NCBI RefSeq assembly: GCF_004752005.1
Contig: NZ_CP038493.1
Coordinates: 930,001-994,000 of the forward strand
Direction of reading: 5' to 3'
From: Thalassotalea sp. HSM 43
Lineage (GTDB): Bacteria; Pseudomonadota; Gammaproteobacteria; Enterobacterales; Alteromonadaceae
Length of the DNA: 64,000 bases
Below the pieces are notes generated by a model. The model saw only the letters and a program-made list of their open reading frames with translations. It did no database searches and was not told the DNA's origin. The translations under genes and the position numbers were made by a program. Shown here in pieces: positions 45,071 to 53,428 of this stretch. The number at the start of each line of letters is the position of its first letter. The first letter of the stretch is position 1.

Positions 45071-46399
45071 CTAGCCAGCCATGAGTGCTTCGATTTCGTC
45101 CACCGTTTTAGGAACATTAACAGTCAGGTTCTCGTGACCATCTGCGGTCACTAAAATATTATCTTCAATACGAATACCCAAGCCTTGATAATTCTCACCA
45201 ACCTCGGCTTCAGCATCAATGTACAAGCCTGGTTCAATGGTCATAACCATACCCGGTTCAAATGCACGTAATTGATTCTTGTGTTCATCCATTTGGTAGT
45301 CACCAACATCGTGCACATCAAGTCCAAGCCAATGACCAAGGCCATGGATAAAATACTGTTTACACGCTTTCTCTTCAATAAGTTGTTGCAAGTCGCCTGA
45401 CAGTAAACCTAAATCATACAAACCACGGGTTAACACCTCACAAGCGATGTTATTCAGTTGCGCAAAGTTATTGCCTGGTTTTATCGCCGCGATGGTTGCA
45501 TTTTGTGCCTCAAGTACGACATTATACAAAGCTTTTTGCTCTGCCGTAAACTTACCACTTACAGGGAAAGTACGAGTAATATCAGCAGCATAGCCACTGA
45601 GCTCGGCGCCAGCGTCAATCAATAACAGCTCTTCATCAATCAACACTTCATCGTTATCGGTATAGTGCAAAATCGTTGCATTTTCACCACCGCCGACAAT
45701 CGAACCATAGGCCGCTGCGCGGGCACCATTGCTGGCAAATTCATGAAGAATTTCAGCTTCAACCTGATACTCAAAGGTACCGTGTTTAGCAAATGTCATC
45801 GCTCTGCTGTGGGCATTACCGGAAATCACATTGGCTTCACGCATGATGTTGATTTCAGCGGCTGATTTGAATAAACGCATTTCATGTATGATTGGGCGAA
45901 TATCAATCAACGTACCTGGTGCGCTAAAGCCTTGTTTAAAGCCAGCGCGTAAAATGTCTAGAATGGCAAATACCATGCTATCGAACTCTTTGTCAGCGCC
46001 CTGTGCGAACAACAAAGACTCTGTGCCGTTAATATACATCGGCAACACTTGCTCAAGCTCATCGAGCGTATAGGTGTGATCGAGTTTAAATGCTTCTTGT
46101 GCTTTTTCCGCACCGACGCGACGACCATGCCACACCTCTTGCGCTGGATCTTTATCTCGACAAAATAAAATCGACTCTGTCTCATCCCCTTTCACTAACA
46201 CCAATAACGCGTCAGGCTCGTGGAAACCAGTTAGGTAGTAAAAGTCTTTGTCCTGACAGAATAAAAACTCTGTATCTCGAGAACGGGTGACTTCTTTGTT
46301 GGCAGGAATAAGGGCGACTGAATTGTCTGGCATTTGTGCCAAAACACGTTGGCGACGTTCAACAAATTCCGTCACCTCAATGCGTGTATGTTTCATCAT
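45071..46399 (-). CDS. pepP: Xaa-Pro aminopeptidase P
   Basis: A metallopeptidase of about 442 residues that removes N-terminal residues preceding proline. The dinuclear metal ligands are in LIDAGAELSGYAADITRTF, HGLGHWLGLDVHDVG, TIEPGLYID and GIRIEDN. The frame is open to 46495, but that would run into ygfB; the ATG pair at 46399/46396 (MMKHTRIEVTEFVERRQ) aligns with the E. coli PepP start and is chosen. The N-terminal domain (ALIPANKEVTRSRDTEF, DKDFYYLTGFHEPDALLVL) is typical. It sits between ygfB and ubiH as in E. coli. Confidence 0.94.
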   Translation of the reverse strand: MMKHTRIEVTEFVERRQRVLAQMPDNSVALIPANKEVTRSRDTEFLFCQDKDFYYLTGFHEPDALLVLVKGDETESILFCRDKDPAQEVWHGRRVGAEKAQEAFKLDHTYTLDELEQVLPMYINGTESLLFAQGADKEFDSMVFAILDILRAGFKQGFSAPGTLIDIRPIIHEMRLFKSAAEINIMREANVISGNAHSRAMTFAKHGTFEYQVEAEILHEFASNGARAAAYGSIVGGGENATILHYTDNDEVLIDEELLLIDAGAELSGYAADITRTFPVSGKFTAEQKALYNVVLEAQNATIAAIKPGNNFAQLNNIACEVLTRGLYDLGLLSGDLQQLIEEKACKQYFIHGLGHWLGLDVHDVGDYQMDEHKNQLRAFEPGMVMTIEPGLYIDAEAEVGENYQGLGIRIEDNILVTADGHENLTVNVPKTVDEIEALMAG

Positions 46400-46439
46400 C
46401 GGGAAATCTCGTTTGACTCTTTGCTTCGAATGATTCGAA

Positions 46440-47009
46440 CTAATGTAATGTTTTATTTGGGCTACGCTGAGACGGTTTGGCACCAAGTTCAGCAAAGCAC
46501 AACAGACTTGAAATACGCACGTATTCCATCAATTCAAAATAGGCGTTTTCGGTGTCTTCGTCCTCTTCCAAATCAGTGGACAAGTTAGCAATATTGGCAA
46601 AATCGTTAATGATTTCTTTCACATCTTCAGAGAATTTTTTATTGTCTTTTTGCTGTAAACCAAAGCCCAAGTTAAAGCCTTGCACCCAATGGCCTAACGC
46701 CTGACCACGTTCAATTAACGATTCGTCATCATCGGGGATCAATAACTGAAAGCTAAAATTGTCATCTAATACCGCTTGCCAGATATCACTGTACATGGTC
46801 TTGATTAGGTCTTTTAAGGTTTTGCCCAACCCTTCACCATTATTGAAAAAGTCACTAACAAACGTTAGGTAACTGTCGTCTTCATAAGCAAAGCCAGCGG
46901 CAATAACACCGGTCAATAAACCGTGAATTTCTGAGGCATGCGCAGAAAAGTTCTCACCACCAAGTGCGTTTTGAACAGAAGAAAAATCTAAGGAATTGCT
47001 GTCACTCAT
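46440..47009 (-). CDS. ygfB: UPF0149 family protein YgfB
   Basis: A 189-residue acidic, all-helical protein of the UPF0149/YecA-like family, the usual first gene of the ygfB-pepP-ubiH-ubiI cluster. Family segments are SEIHGLLTGVIAAGF, LGHWVQGFNLGFG and the C-terminal EYVRISSLLCFAEL. YgfB-type proteins have been linked to antibiotic-resistance regulation in Pseudomonas, but the molecular role is not settled. It lies 40 bp upstream of the chosen pepP start. Confidence 0.92.
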   Translation of the reverse strand: MSDSNSLDFSSVQNALGGENFSAHASEIHGLLTGVIAAGFAYEDDSYLTFVSDFFNNGEGLGKTLKDLIKTMYSDIWQAVLDDNFSFQLLIPDDDESLIERGQALGHWVQGFNLGFGLQQKDNKKFSEDVKEIINDFANIANLSTDLEEDEDTENAYFELMEYVRISSLLCFAELGAKPSQRSPNKTLH

Positions 47010-47271
47010 ATATTTGTGCTTATCACCCAGTCAGTGGGATTCCAAAAAATATTGCAATGTAGGCAAATACTAACACTTGCGCTGCATTTCGACCAGTGTT
47101 GACCAAGTTTTCCACCATATTGCCAATAATTAATTACTTATAGCAAAAAGCTATTGAAAGTTAATATGATTTTCCGTAAAGTTCGCGCCGCCTGCAATCA
47201 ACTTGATTTATCAATTGGCTGCCGGTTTTTTATGAAATGCTCGCGCATTACATTTTTATACAACGGATGGG
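47010..47271. other. Divergent region between ygfB and 6S RNA, no zapA
   Basis: About 260 bases. In many gammaproteobacteria zapA lies here; no ZapA-like frame of about 100 codons can be found on either strand. It should hold the ygfB promoter and the start of the ssrS promoter region. Confidence 0.6.
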
Positions 47272-47299
47272 TTGGGAAACCTCCCGGTCTGTGTATAAT
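47272..47299 (+). promoter_or_regulatory. Promoter of 6S RNA
   Basis: A TATAAT -10 box at 47294-47299 with a TTGGGA -35-like hexamer at 47272-47277 (16-bp spacer), about 37 bases before the mature RNA start, fitting a processed 6S precursor. Confidence 0.6.
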
Positions 47300-47335
47300 T
47301 AAATATATCAGCTGTAGGGTTACAGGTGATGTTAT

Positions 47336-47517
47336 GTTCCCTGGGGTGTTGGTTAATTCAACTATGTCCCTGAGCCGATAATTCTTACCTAAGGGGGCCC
47401 CGTACTTGCTATTGAGCATGCCCATTTCGATTGGGAAGCCTACGGTGAATACACGGTCTCCGCCTTGAGCACACGGTGTTCAAGGGCTGACGTTGGAAAC
47501 GGCATCTTGGGGAGCTT
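47336..47517 (+). ncRNA. ssrS: 6S RNA
   Basis: About 182 nt, close to the 183-184 nt of E. coli 6S RNA. The terminal stem pairs 47336-47349 with 47502-47515. The conserved stretch GTCCCTGAGCCGATA is present, as are GAGCATGCCC, GGAAGCCTACGG and the 3' CCTTGAGCAC / TTCAAGGGCTGAC block, in the same order as in E. coli. 6S RNA mimics an open promoter and binds sigma70 RNA polymerase in stationary phase. It is upstream of ygfA as usual, but elbB lies between the two. Confidence 0.93.
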
Positions 47518-47740
47518 CCACCTCTTATCTATGACAATCTTCTATAAATTCAATCACAACCAACAGGCGACGTGCCTGCGCCAAAGCTGCCCGATTATTG
47601 CGACTAAATTTACTGTTTCCATCTCAGTTATTAGGTGTAATATAAGCCATAATCAATAACACGAACTCCCGTTAGATAGCGTTAAATTAACTAAGCTGAC
47701 GTTAGCGAAAGTGAACACAGATGAATACAAGAGGCAAACG

Positions 47741-48394
47741 ATGAAACATATCGCGATCATTTTAAGTGGCTGTGGCGTATTTGACGGCGCCGAAATTCAT
47801 GAGGCGGTTTTAACCCTATTGCATGTCGAATTACAGGGCGGTAAATACCAGTGTTTCGCACCAAACATTGCGCAAATGCACGTCATTAATCACCGAACGG
47901 GTGAGGTCGCAGAGAACGAGTCTCGCAATGTGTTGACCGAAGCCGCCCGCATTGCCCGTGGAGAAATCAAAGATTTAGCCGAGTTAGATGCAAATGACTT
48001 TGATGCGCTTATTTTACCCGGCGGCTTTGGCGCGGCAAAAAACCTATCTGATTTTGCCGTTACTGGCGCAGAGTGTCGCTTAAATGATGATGTCGAAAGC
48101 GCCTGTAAAGCCTTTGCTAACGCCGGAAAAGCGGTTGGTTATATCTGTATTTCGCCGGCGATGATCCCGAAAATATACCAACCTGGTACAAAATTAACCA
48201 TAGGTAATGACGAGGACACCGCGTCCGCTATCACCAGCATGGGCGGCGAGCATATTAATTGCCCGGTTGATGAGTTTATTGTCGATGAACAACACAAAGT
48301 CGTGTCGACACCAGCGTACATGTTGGCCGGAAGCATTACCCAAGCCAATGCAGGCATTAGTAAATTAGTCAAGAAAGTGTTTGAGCTAAGCTAG
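47741..48394 (+). CDS. elbB: Glyoxalase / isoprenoid biosynthesis protein ElbB (DJ-1/PfpI family)
   Basis: A 217-residue DJ-1/PfpI-fold protein. It matches E. coli ElbB closely: ILSGCGVFDGAEIHEAVLTL, INHRTGE, ESRNVLTEAARIARGEI, LILPGGFGAAKNLSDFA and the nucleophile-elbow cysteine in GYICISPAMIPKIY. ElbB has glyoxalase III-like activity in vitro; an older link to isoprenoid synthesis is unproven. The ATG at 47741 has AAGAGG 8 bases upstream; the GTG at 47711 is less likely. It stands between 6S RNA and ygfA, so it may be co-transcribed with ssrS. Confidence 0.92.
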   Translation: MKHIAIILSGCGVFDGAEIHEAVLTLLHVELQGGKYQCFAPNIAQMHVINHRTGEVAENESRNVLTEAARIARGEIKDLAELDANDFDALILPGGFGAAKNLSDFAVTGAECRLNDDVESACKAFANAGKAVGYICISPAMIPKIYQPGTKLTIGNDEDTASAITSMGGEHINCPVDEFIVDEQHKVVSTPAYMLAGSITQANAGISKLVKKVFELS

Positions 48395-48472
48395 TGTTAT
48401 AACGCCAGCTTATATAAAACCGAAACAATGCCCTAGATTGAATAACCCATTGAATTGAGATGAATTGAATCG

Positions 48473-49081
48473 ATGACCAGTATGACTAATGACAGGCAAC
48501 AGATAAGACGTCTCATTCGTGCTCGTCGTCAGGCGTTAACTACGGCGCAGCAAGCGATTGCGCAGGCAGCGATTGCCGATAAACTCAAACAACACCCCCG
48601 TATCAAGCAAGCCAATAGCATCGCCCTTTACCTTGCCGCCGACGGCGAATTAAATTTAGACGATTTTATTCAATGGTGTTGGCAGCAAGGTAAGCAATTG
48701 TATTTACCGGTATTGCACCCATTCTCTCAGGGGCATTTATTGTTTTTGCATTATCAGCCAAACACCACACTGGTGAATAATAAATACCAAATCCCTGAAC
48801 CAAAACTGGCGGTAAACGCCGTGTTACCGATTAGCCAGTTGGACATTATATTGACGCCATTAGTGGCGTTCGATTTGTCCGGTAATCGCATGGGCATGGG
48901 GGGCGGTTTTTATGATCGTACGCTGCAGCACTGGCATCAACAATGGCAGCAGGCTAACAGCGAAACACAGCAAAACGCTTGTCGTCCATACCCAATTGGC
49001 GTTGCCCACCAATGCCAACAAATAGAGTCTGTGCCAAGCGAACATTGGGATATCCCGTTACCAGAAATCATTTATGTATAA
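48473..49081 (+). CDS. ygfA: 5-formyltetrahydrofolate cyclo-ligase
   Basis: A 202-residue enzyme that converts 5-formyl-THF to 5,10-methenyl-THF with ATP. Family motifs are RRLIRARRQAL at the N-terminus, LYLAADGELNLDDF, the ATP-binding GNRMGMGGGFYDRTL and the C-terminal PIGVAHQCQQIESVPSEHWDIPL (segments partly quoted). It is tied to 6S RNA in many proteobacteria and here follows ssrS and elbB. The start is taken at 48473; a second ATG four codons in is possible. Confidence 0.92.
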   Translation: MTSMTNDRQQIRRLIRARRQALTTAQQAIAQAAIADKLKQHPRIKQANSIALYLAADGELNLDDFIQWCWQQGKQLYLPVLHPFSQGHLLFLHYQPNTTLVNNKYQIPEPKLAVNAVLPISQLDIILTPLVAFDLSGNRMGMGGGFYDRTLQHWHQQWQQANSETQQNACRPYPIGVAHQCQQIESVPSEHWDIPLPEIIYV

Positions 49082-49162
49082 CCCTGACAGTTTTTTAATG
49101 ACGCTAGCCAACACCAAGGTTATAATTTAAGCCATAACATTTAATGCTAGTTGGGAAAGCAG

Positions 49163-49822
49163 ATGACTCAAGATGAAATGAAAAAAGCCGCGGCGATTAA
49201 AGCCCTAGACTTTGTTGAAGCGGATTCGATTGTTGGCGTTGGTACAGGTTCAACCGTTAACCACTTTATCGACGCTCTGGCGACAATCAAGAACACTATT
49301 AAAGGTGCTGTTTCGAGCTCAGAAGCATCAACTCAGCGTATGCGCGAGTATGGCATTGAAGTGTTTGATCTCAACAGTGTTGACGATTTATCGGTTTACG
49401 TTGATGGTGCCGACGAAATCAATGAGCACATGCACATGATCAAAGGGGGCGGCGCCGCCCTCACCCGAGAAAAAATAGTTGCTGCCGTCGCCAAAACATT
49501 TGTCTGTATTTGTGACGAATCAAAACAAGTTGGTGTGTTAGGTGATTTCCCGTTACCGGTTGAAGTGATTCCAATGGCGCGCAGTTATGTTGCCCGTGAA
49601 TTGGTTAAATTAGGTGGTGATCCAGTGTATCGCCAAGGGGTTGTCACTGATAACGGCAATGTCATCCTTGATGTCCATAATATGAGCATCGTCGATCCTA
49701 AAGGATTAGAGCAAAGCATTAACGCCATTGTTGGTGTCGTAACCAATGGCTTGTTTGCCCATCGTGCCGCAGATATCTTAGTGCTTGGTACAAGCGAAGG
49801 CGCTAAAGTCGTCAAATACTAA
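49163..49822 (+). CDS. rpiA: Ribose-5-phosphate isomerase A
   Basis: A 219-residue enzyme interconverting ribose-5-phosphate and ribulose-5-phosphate in the pentose phosphate pathway. Motifs are [44 protein letters not shown] and [13 protein letters not shown]. The ATG at 49163 is preceded by GGGA and yields exactly the E. coli length; a TTG at 49151 would add four residues. The rpiA-serA pair is conserved in this lineage; here both point the same way with a terminator between. Confidence 0.95.
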   Translation: MTQDEMKKAAAIKALDFVEADSIVGVGTGSTVNHFIDALATIKNTIKGAVSSSEASTQRMREYGIEVFDLNSVDDLSVYVDGADEINEHMHMIKGGGAALTREKIVAAVAKTFVCICDESKQVGVLGDFPLPVEVIPMARSYVARELVKLGGDPVYRQGVVTDNGNVILDVHNMSIVDPKGLEQSINAIVGVVTNGLFAHRAADILVLGTSEGAKVVKY

Positions 49823-49846
49823 GCCCTAACAGCGTTACTAACATGT

Positions 49847-49871
49847 AAGGTCGACTATGTCGGCCTTTTTT
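49847..49871 (+). terminator. Terminator after rpiA
   Basis: AAGGTCGAC and GTCGGCCTT arms with a TAT loop (49847-49867; one G-U pair), followed by a run of six T residues. Confidence 0.8.
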
Positions 49872-50226
49872 ATGGCCAAATATGAGATCCCATGCCGGCC
49901 TTAGCGATGTTCAACAAACACAATAAGAATAAAAAGATAGCGAACAAAATCGAATTTAATTCGACCACATACAAATTCATCGATATTTAAAACGGTATTA
50001 CACACAGTTTCCGATGATAATTACCTCTCCTTACACAGCTCACTCATCCGCTGCTAACAGGTTATAAGACAACAAAAAATAATACTTTCGAGTTTTAACT
50101 CTATATGCTAATTTAGGCTTTTTTAGCAGGGCTTTTAACATCGCGTTGCTAACCCCCAGAGAAATAAAATTTTGCCCTTTTGCCTTGAACCAATGGCCCA
50201 CGGCAGCACCATCTTAGAGAGAGACC
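49872..50226. other. serA upstream region
   Basis: About 355 bases with no ORF, presumably carrying the serA promoter and its control sites. I can see no leader peptide or riboswitch. An AGAGAGAG ribosome-binding stretch precedes the serA ATG. Confidence 0.5.
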
Positions 50227-51456
50227 ATGAGCAGAACATCACTAAACAAAGATAAAATCAAAATCTTGTTACTTGAAGGCGTACATCAATCGGCGCTTGA
50301 AGTATTAAAAGCCAGTGGTTACTCCAATATCGAATACCTTAAAGGGTCGGTGACTGATGAAGAGCTTAAACAAAAGATCAAAGGGGTCTATTTCTTAGGT
50401 ATTCGATCTCGTACACAAATTACTGATTCGGTTCTTGAACACGCCGATAAATTGGCCGCCATCGGTTGTTTTTGTATTGGTACCAATCAAGTTGAATTGC
50501 CAGCGGCACAAATTCGCGGTATTCCTGTTTTCAATGCACCATTTTCAAATACCCGCTCTGTTGCCGAGTTAGTGCTTGGTGAATTATTGCTGCTGCTTCG
50601 TGGCGTACCGGAAAAAAGCGCTTTAGCACATCGTGGCGTATGGCAAAAATCAGCAGCGGGTTCAGTAGAAGCTCGTGGCAAAACTTTGGGCATTATTGGT
50701 TATGGTCACATCGGTACCCAGTTAGGCATTATGGCCGAACACATTGGTATGCGCGTTAAATTTTATGATGTTGAAACCAAATTGCCATTAGGTAATGCCG
50801 AGCAAGTTGATAGCTTAACAACCCTATTAAATACCGCTGATGTGATTTCTTTGCATGTGCCTGAAACCCGCGCAACGCAAAACATGATCGGCGAAGCAGA
50901 GTTTGAACAAATGAAAGACGGCGTTATTTTTATCAATGCCTCTCGTGGAACCGTGGTTGATATTGATGCATTAGCAGGGGCACTGGAAAGCAAAAAAGTT
51001 GGCGGCGCCGCTATTGATGTATTCCCGGTAGAGCCAAAAACCAATGACGATGAATTTATTTCATCATTACGCGGTTTTGATAATGTGGTGTTAACGCCGC
51101 ATATTGGTGGTTCAACCAAAGAAGCGCAGCAAAATATCGGTCGTGAAGTGGCAGGTAAAATCGTCAAATATTCAGATAATGGCTCAACCTTGTCTGCGGT
51201 AAACTTTCCAGAAGTATCGTTACCGGCGCATACCGGCAGCTCGCGCTTATTCCATATCCATAAAAACCAACCTGGTATATTGAACCAAATCACTCGTGCC
51301 TTTGCTGAGCGTGATATTAACATCAATGCGCAGTATCTACAGACCGATGATCAAATTGGTTATGTGGTGATTGATGTCGAAGCAACAGACAGTGAAATGG
51401 CGTTAAAAGAATTACGCCAAATCGATGGCACGATTCGCGCTCGCCTAATTCACTAG
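50227..51456 (+). CDS. serA: D-3-phosphoglycerate dehydrogenase
   Basis: A 409-residue NAD-dependent dehydrogenase catalysing the first step of serine synthesis. It has the substrate domain (CFCIGTNQVEL, FNAPFSNTRSVAEL), the nucleotide-binding GIIGYGHIGTQLG, the catalytic-arginine region INASRGTVVDIDAL, the general-acid HIGGSTKEAQ, and a C-terminal ACT domain (about 335-409; HKNQPGILNQITRAFAE), which gives L-serine feedback in E. coli. Length agrees with E. coli SerA (410). Serine and glycine metabolism are thus both represented in the window (gcv operon). Confidence 0.97.
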   Translation: MSRTSLNKDKIKILLLEGVHQSALEVLKASGYSNIEYLKGSVTDEELKQKIKGVYFLGIRSRTQITDSVLEHADKLAAIGCFCIGTNQVELPAAQIRGIPVFNAPFSNTRSVAELVLGELLLLLRGVPEKSALAHRGVWQKSAAGSVEARGKTLGIIGYGHIGTQLGIMAEHIGMRVKFYDVETKLPLGNAEQVDSLTTLLNTADVISLHVPETRATQNMIGEAEFEQMKDGVIFINASRGTVVDIDALAGALESKKVGGAAIDVFPVEPKTNDDEFISSLRGFDNVVLTPHIGGSTKEAQQNIGREVAGKIVKYSDNGSTLSAVNFPEVSLPAHTGSSRLFHIHKNQPGILNQITRAFAERDININAQYLQTDDQIGYVVIDVEATDSEMALKELRQIDGTIRARLIH

Positions 51457-52007
51457 TGACAGAGCAACAAACCAATTCTCACCAATCAACAACGCTGACG
51501 TCATTTTCAAGTCAGCGTTTTGTTATGCGCCTTATTAACAATAACGACATAACCTTCTATCAGCAGCTCTACACTTGCCCTGACGTGATGCGCTATATGG
51601 GAGGACCTATGACAGCCGAGCAGGTAACACATAGGTTCGACATACTCTTGCAAAAGCAAGGCAATAAACGCGTGTTGCAATATGTGATAAGCGAACGCAC
51701 CCAGTCAGTCGGTATCTTAACCTTTAGCTGGAGTAAAACTCGACCTGGGGTTGAATGGGGCATTATGATTAGCCCGACATTTCAAGGCCAAGGTGTTGCA
51801 AGCGACGCTTTGCTCGCCAGTATTGCCTTTGCCAAACACTCTCTGCAACTGAACAGCCTACTTACGCAAACAGATAAGCACAACCTGGTGACGATAGGTT
51901 TTTTGCAATCCTTGTTTGAACACCAGGCATTAGATACGCTCAGCCTCGACGATAACCACCCACATATTTTAAAACACCATATAGGCTGGCATATCAATTT
52001 GCTTTAG
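51456..52007 (+). CDS. GNAT-family N-acetyltransferase
   Basis: A 183-residue RimJ/RimL-like GNAT protein. It contains RFVMRLINNNDITFYQQLY, CPDVMRYMGGPM, the substrate strand GVEWGIMISP and the acetyl-CoA loop FQGQGVASDALLA. Its GTG start shares a base with the serA stop (TAGTG), so translation is probably coupled to serA; no separate ribosome site is seen. Substrate unknown. It lies 100 bp before the borosin-type methyltransferase gene; any connection with it is open. Confidence 0.8.
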   Translation: MTEQQTNSHQSTTLTSFSSQRFVMRLINNNDITFYQQLYTCPDVMRYMGGPMTAEQVTHRFDILLQKQGNKRVLQYVISERTQSVGILTFSWSKTRPGVEWGIMISPTFQGQGVASDALLASIAFAKHSLQLNSLLTQTDKHNLVTIGFLQSLFEHQALDTLSLDDNHPHILKHHIGWHINLL

Positions 52008-52107
52008 GGTAGTTTCTTACTTAGCTTGATACAAATTAGCTCGACAAATTAGCTCGATAAAACGTAGCACCATAAAAATAAATCAACTTATAATTCAGTG
52101 TATTACC

Positions 52108-52938
52108 ATGACATCAAATAAAAACGGCTCGTTAACCTGTGTCGGTGTAGGGATAACCCTCGGGGCTCACTTAACCCCAATCGCCCGTAGTCACATTGAA
52201 CAGGCCGATGTTGTCTTCAGCCTTGGCAATACCGGCTTAATGAAACAATGGCTGCTTGGCATCAACAGTAACATCATTGATTTGCAATCCTATTACCAGC
52301 AAGGCAAACCTCGCTCTCTCAGTTATCAGCAAATGCAACATGCATTGCTGGAGCCGGTGCGTGCGGGCAAAAAAGTCGTTGCCGCTTTTTATGGTCATCC
52401 TGGCGTATTTGTTACCCCAAGTCATAAAGCCATCGCCCAAGCCAAAGACGAAGGATTCCAAGCGAAAATGCTGCCTGGCATCAGTGCTGAAGATTGTCTA
52501 ATTGCAGATTGCGGAATCGACCCAGGACGCACGGGCAGCGCCAGTTTTGAGGCCAGTCAATTTATCCGTTATCACAAACAAATTGACACCAGTGCCTACT
52601 TGTTTTTATGGCAAGTTAGTGTGGTTGGTGACACTCGACTCACTAAGTTCGCCACAGATAAAGAATATCGCGCATTACTTATTGAGGTACTGCAGCGTAA
52701 TTACCCAGACGATCACCCTATCATCATTTATCAAGCCGCGACCATTGCCACTGAGCAACCCCGTATTGAACACATGCCACTGCATCACTTGCTCGATGTG
52801 AAACTGCACCCCGAATCAACCTTAGTGGTGACGCCTATATACAACATGCGCAAGGATGAAATGATTGAAAAACGGCTGTTATCTCTTGATAAAAGCAAAT
52901 TGAAGCAATCATTAACGTCCATAACCAACGACTCGTAA
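52108..52938 (+). CDS. Borosin-type peptide alpha-N-methyltransferase (split form, SonM-like)
   Basis: A 276-residue SAM-dependent enzyme of the tetrapyrrole-methylase fold: CVGVGITLGAHLTP (11-24), FYGHPGVFV (94-102), the LPGISAEDCLIADCGIDPG block (122-140), then FEASQF and FLWQVSVVGD. Members that methylate peptide backbone amides (fungal OphMA, bacterial SonM) share YGHPG, SAEDCLxAD and a Tyr/Arg/Tyr cluster. Here Y63, R69, Y73 and Y95 have the same spacing as OphMA Y66, R72, Y76 and Y98 as I recall them. OphMA carries its own core peptide at the C-terminus; here no such tail exists, and a separate precursor follows. Cobalamin enzymes (CobA/CbiF type) usually carry other motifs and cluster with cob genes, absent here. 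Confidence 0.85.
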   Translation: MTSNKNGSLTCVGVGITLGAHLTPIARSHIEQADVVFSLGNTGLMKQWLLGINSNIIDLQSYYQQGKPRSLSYQQMQHALLEPVRAGKKVVAAFYGHPGVFVTPSHKAIAQAKDEGFQAKMLPGISAEDCLIADCGIDPGRTGSASFEASQFIRYHKQIDTSAYLFLWQVSVVGDTRLTKFATDKEYRALLIEVLQRNYPDDHPIIIYQAATIATEQPRIEHMPLHHLLDVKLHPESTLVVTPIYNMRKDEMIEKRLLSLDKSKLKQSLTSITNDS

Positions 52939-53057
52939 GGGTCGCCACCTAGCTTAATAATAAACTTAACAGATTTGCGTAAATAGCTGTTGTAAAAAGA
53001 TAAAAACCATCGCAAGATAGAATTTGCCTTTAAAACCAACAACAAAAAGGAGTTAAG

Positions 53058-53315
53058 ATGGCAAGTTTAATTGATATATTAGCCGAACTGGCCAGTGACG
53101 CGACGCTGAGCAACACAGATCAGCAAGGCATCGCACAACTGGCTAGCGAACACGGTCTATCAGTAGCCGAGTTACAAACCTTGTTAGCGGGTGATGTTAA
53201 AGCAATAGAAAAACAGCAAGGTATAGACAGTGCGGTTTGCATCAACATAGACGATCCGGACGATGTGCCAGACAATGATGAAGAGCAACAAGAGCGCATT
53301 CGTCGAGCAAGCTAA
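53058..53315 (+). CDS. Predicted split-borosin precursor peptide (SonA-like)
   Basis: An 85-residue acidic protein with a strong ribosome site (AAGGAG, 8 bases before ATG). Residues 1-50 are helical and resemble the borosin-binding domain of Shewanella SonA: IDILAELASDATL, then SEHGLSVAELQTLLAGD. HGL (32-34) and GD (45-46) fall at the positions I recall for SonA. A short hydrophobic stretch SAVCINI (58-64) follows, then an acidic tail (DDPDDVPDNDEEQQ) ending in IRRAS. By analogy the backbone methylation would be within about 58-66, with I62 and I64 (or C61/N63) the most likely positions. No protease or export gene is next to it. The borosin class is inferred from the neighbour and this layout. 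Confidence 0.78.
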   Translation: MASLIDILAELASDATLSNTDQQGIAQLASEHGLSVAELQTLLAGDVKAIEKQQGIDSAVCINIDDPDDVPDNDEEQQERIRRAS

Positions 53316-53340
53316 TCAGCCCTGCTCAGCAAAGTTATGA

Positions 53341-53369
53341 AAAAAATGATCACTTCGGTGATCTTTTTT
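53341..53369 (+). terminator. Strong terminator closing the borosin pair
   Basis: GATCAC and GTGATC arms around a stable TTCG tetraloop, flanked by six A and six T residues, 25 bases after the precursor stop. It isolates the pair from the downstream GGDEF genes. Confidence 0.92.
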
Positions 53370-53428
53370 GTTTATGATATAGCAAGGAACGTAAAATAAT
53401 AACGTCAGGATTTGACGACATCAACTCA

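Noticed and set aside
45071-46495. Longer pepP start at 46495
   Set aside because: The extra residues fall in the ygfB coding region and do not match PepP; the ATG at 46399 fits the family.
47154-47425. 75-codon frames on both strands near the 6S RNA gene
   Set aside because: They overlap the 6S RNA and its promoter; neither resembles ZapA or any known small protein.
52108-52938. Cobalamin-biosynthesis methyltransferase (CobA/CbiF type)
   Set aside because: The fold is shared, but the SAEDCLIAD block, the Tyr/Arg/Tyr spacing and the adjacent precursor-like gene fit borosin enzymes better, and no cob genes are near.
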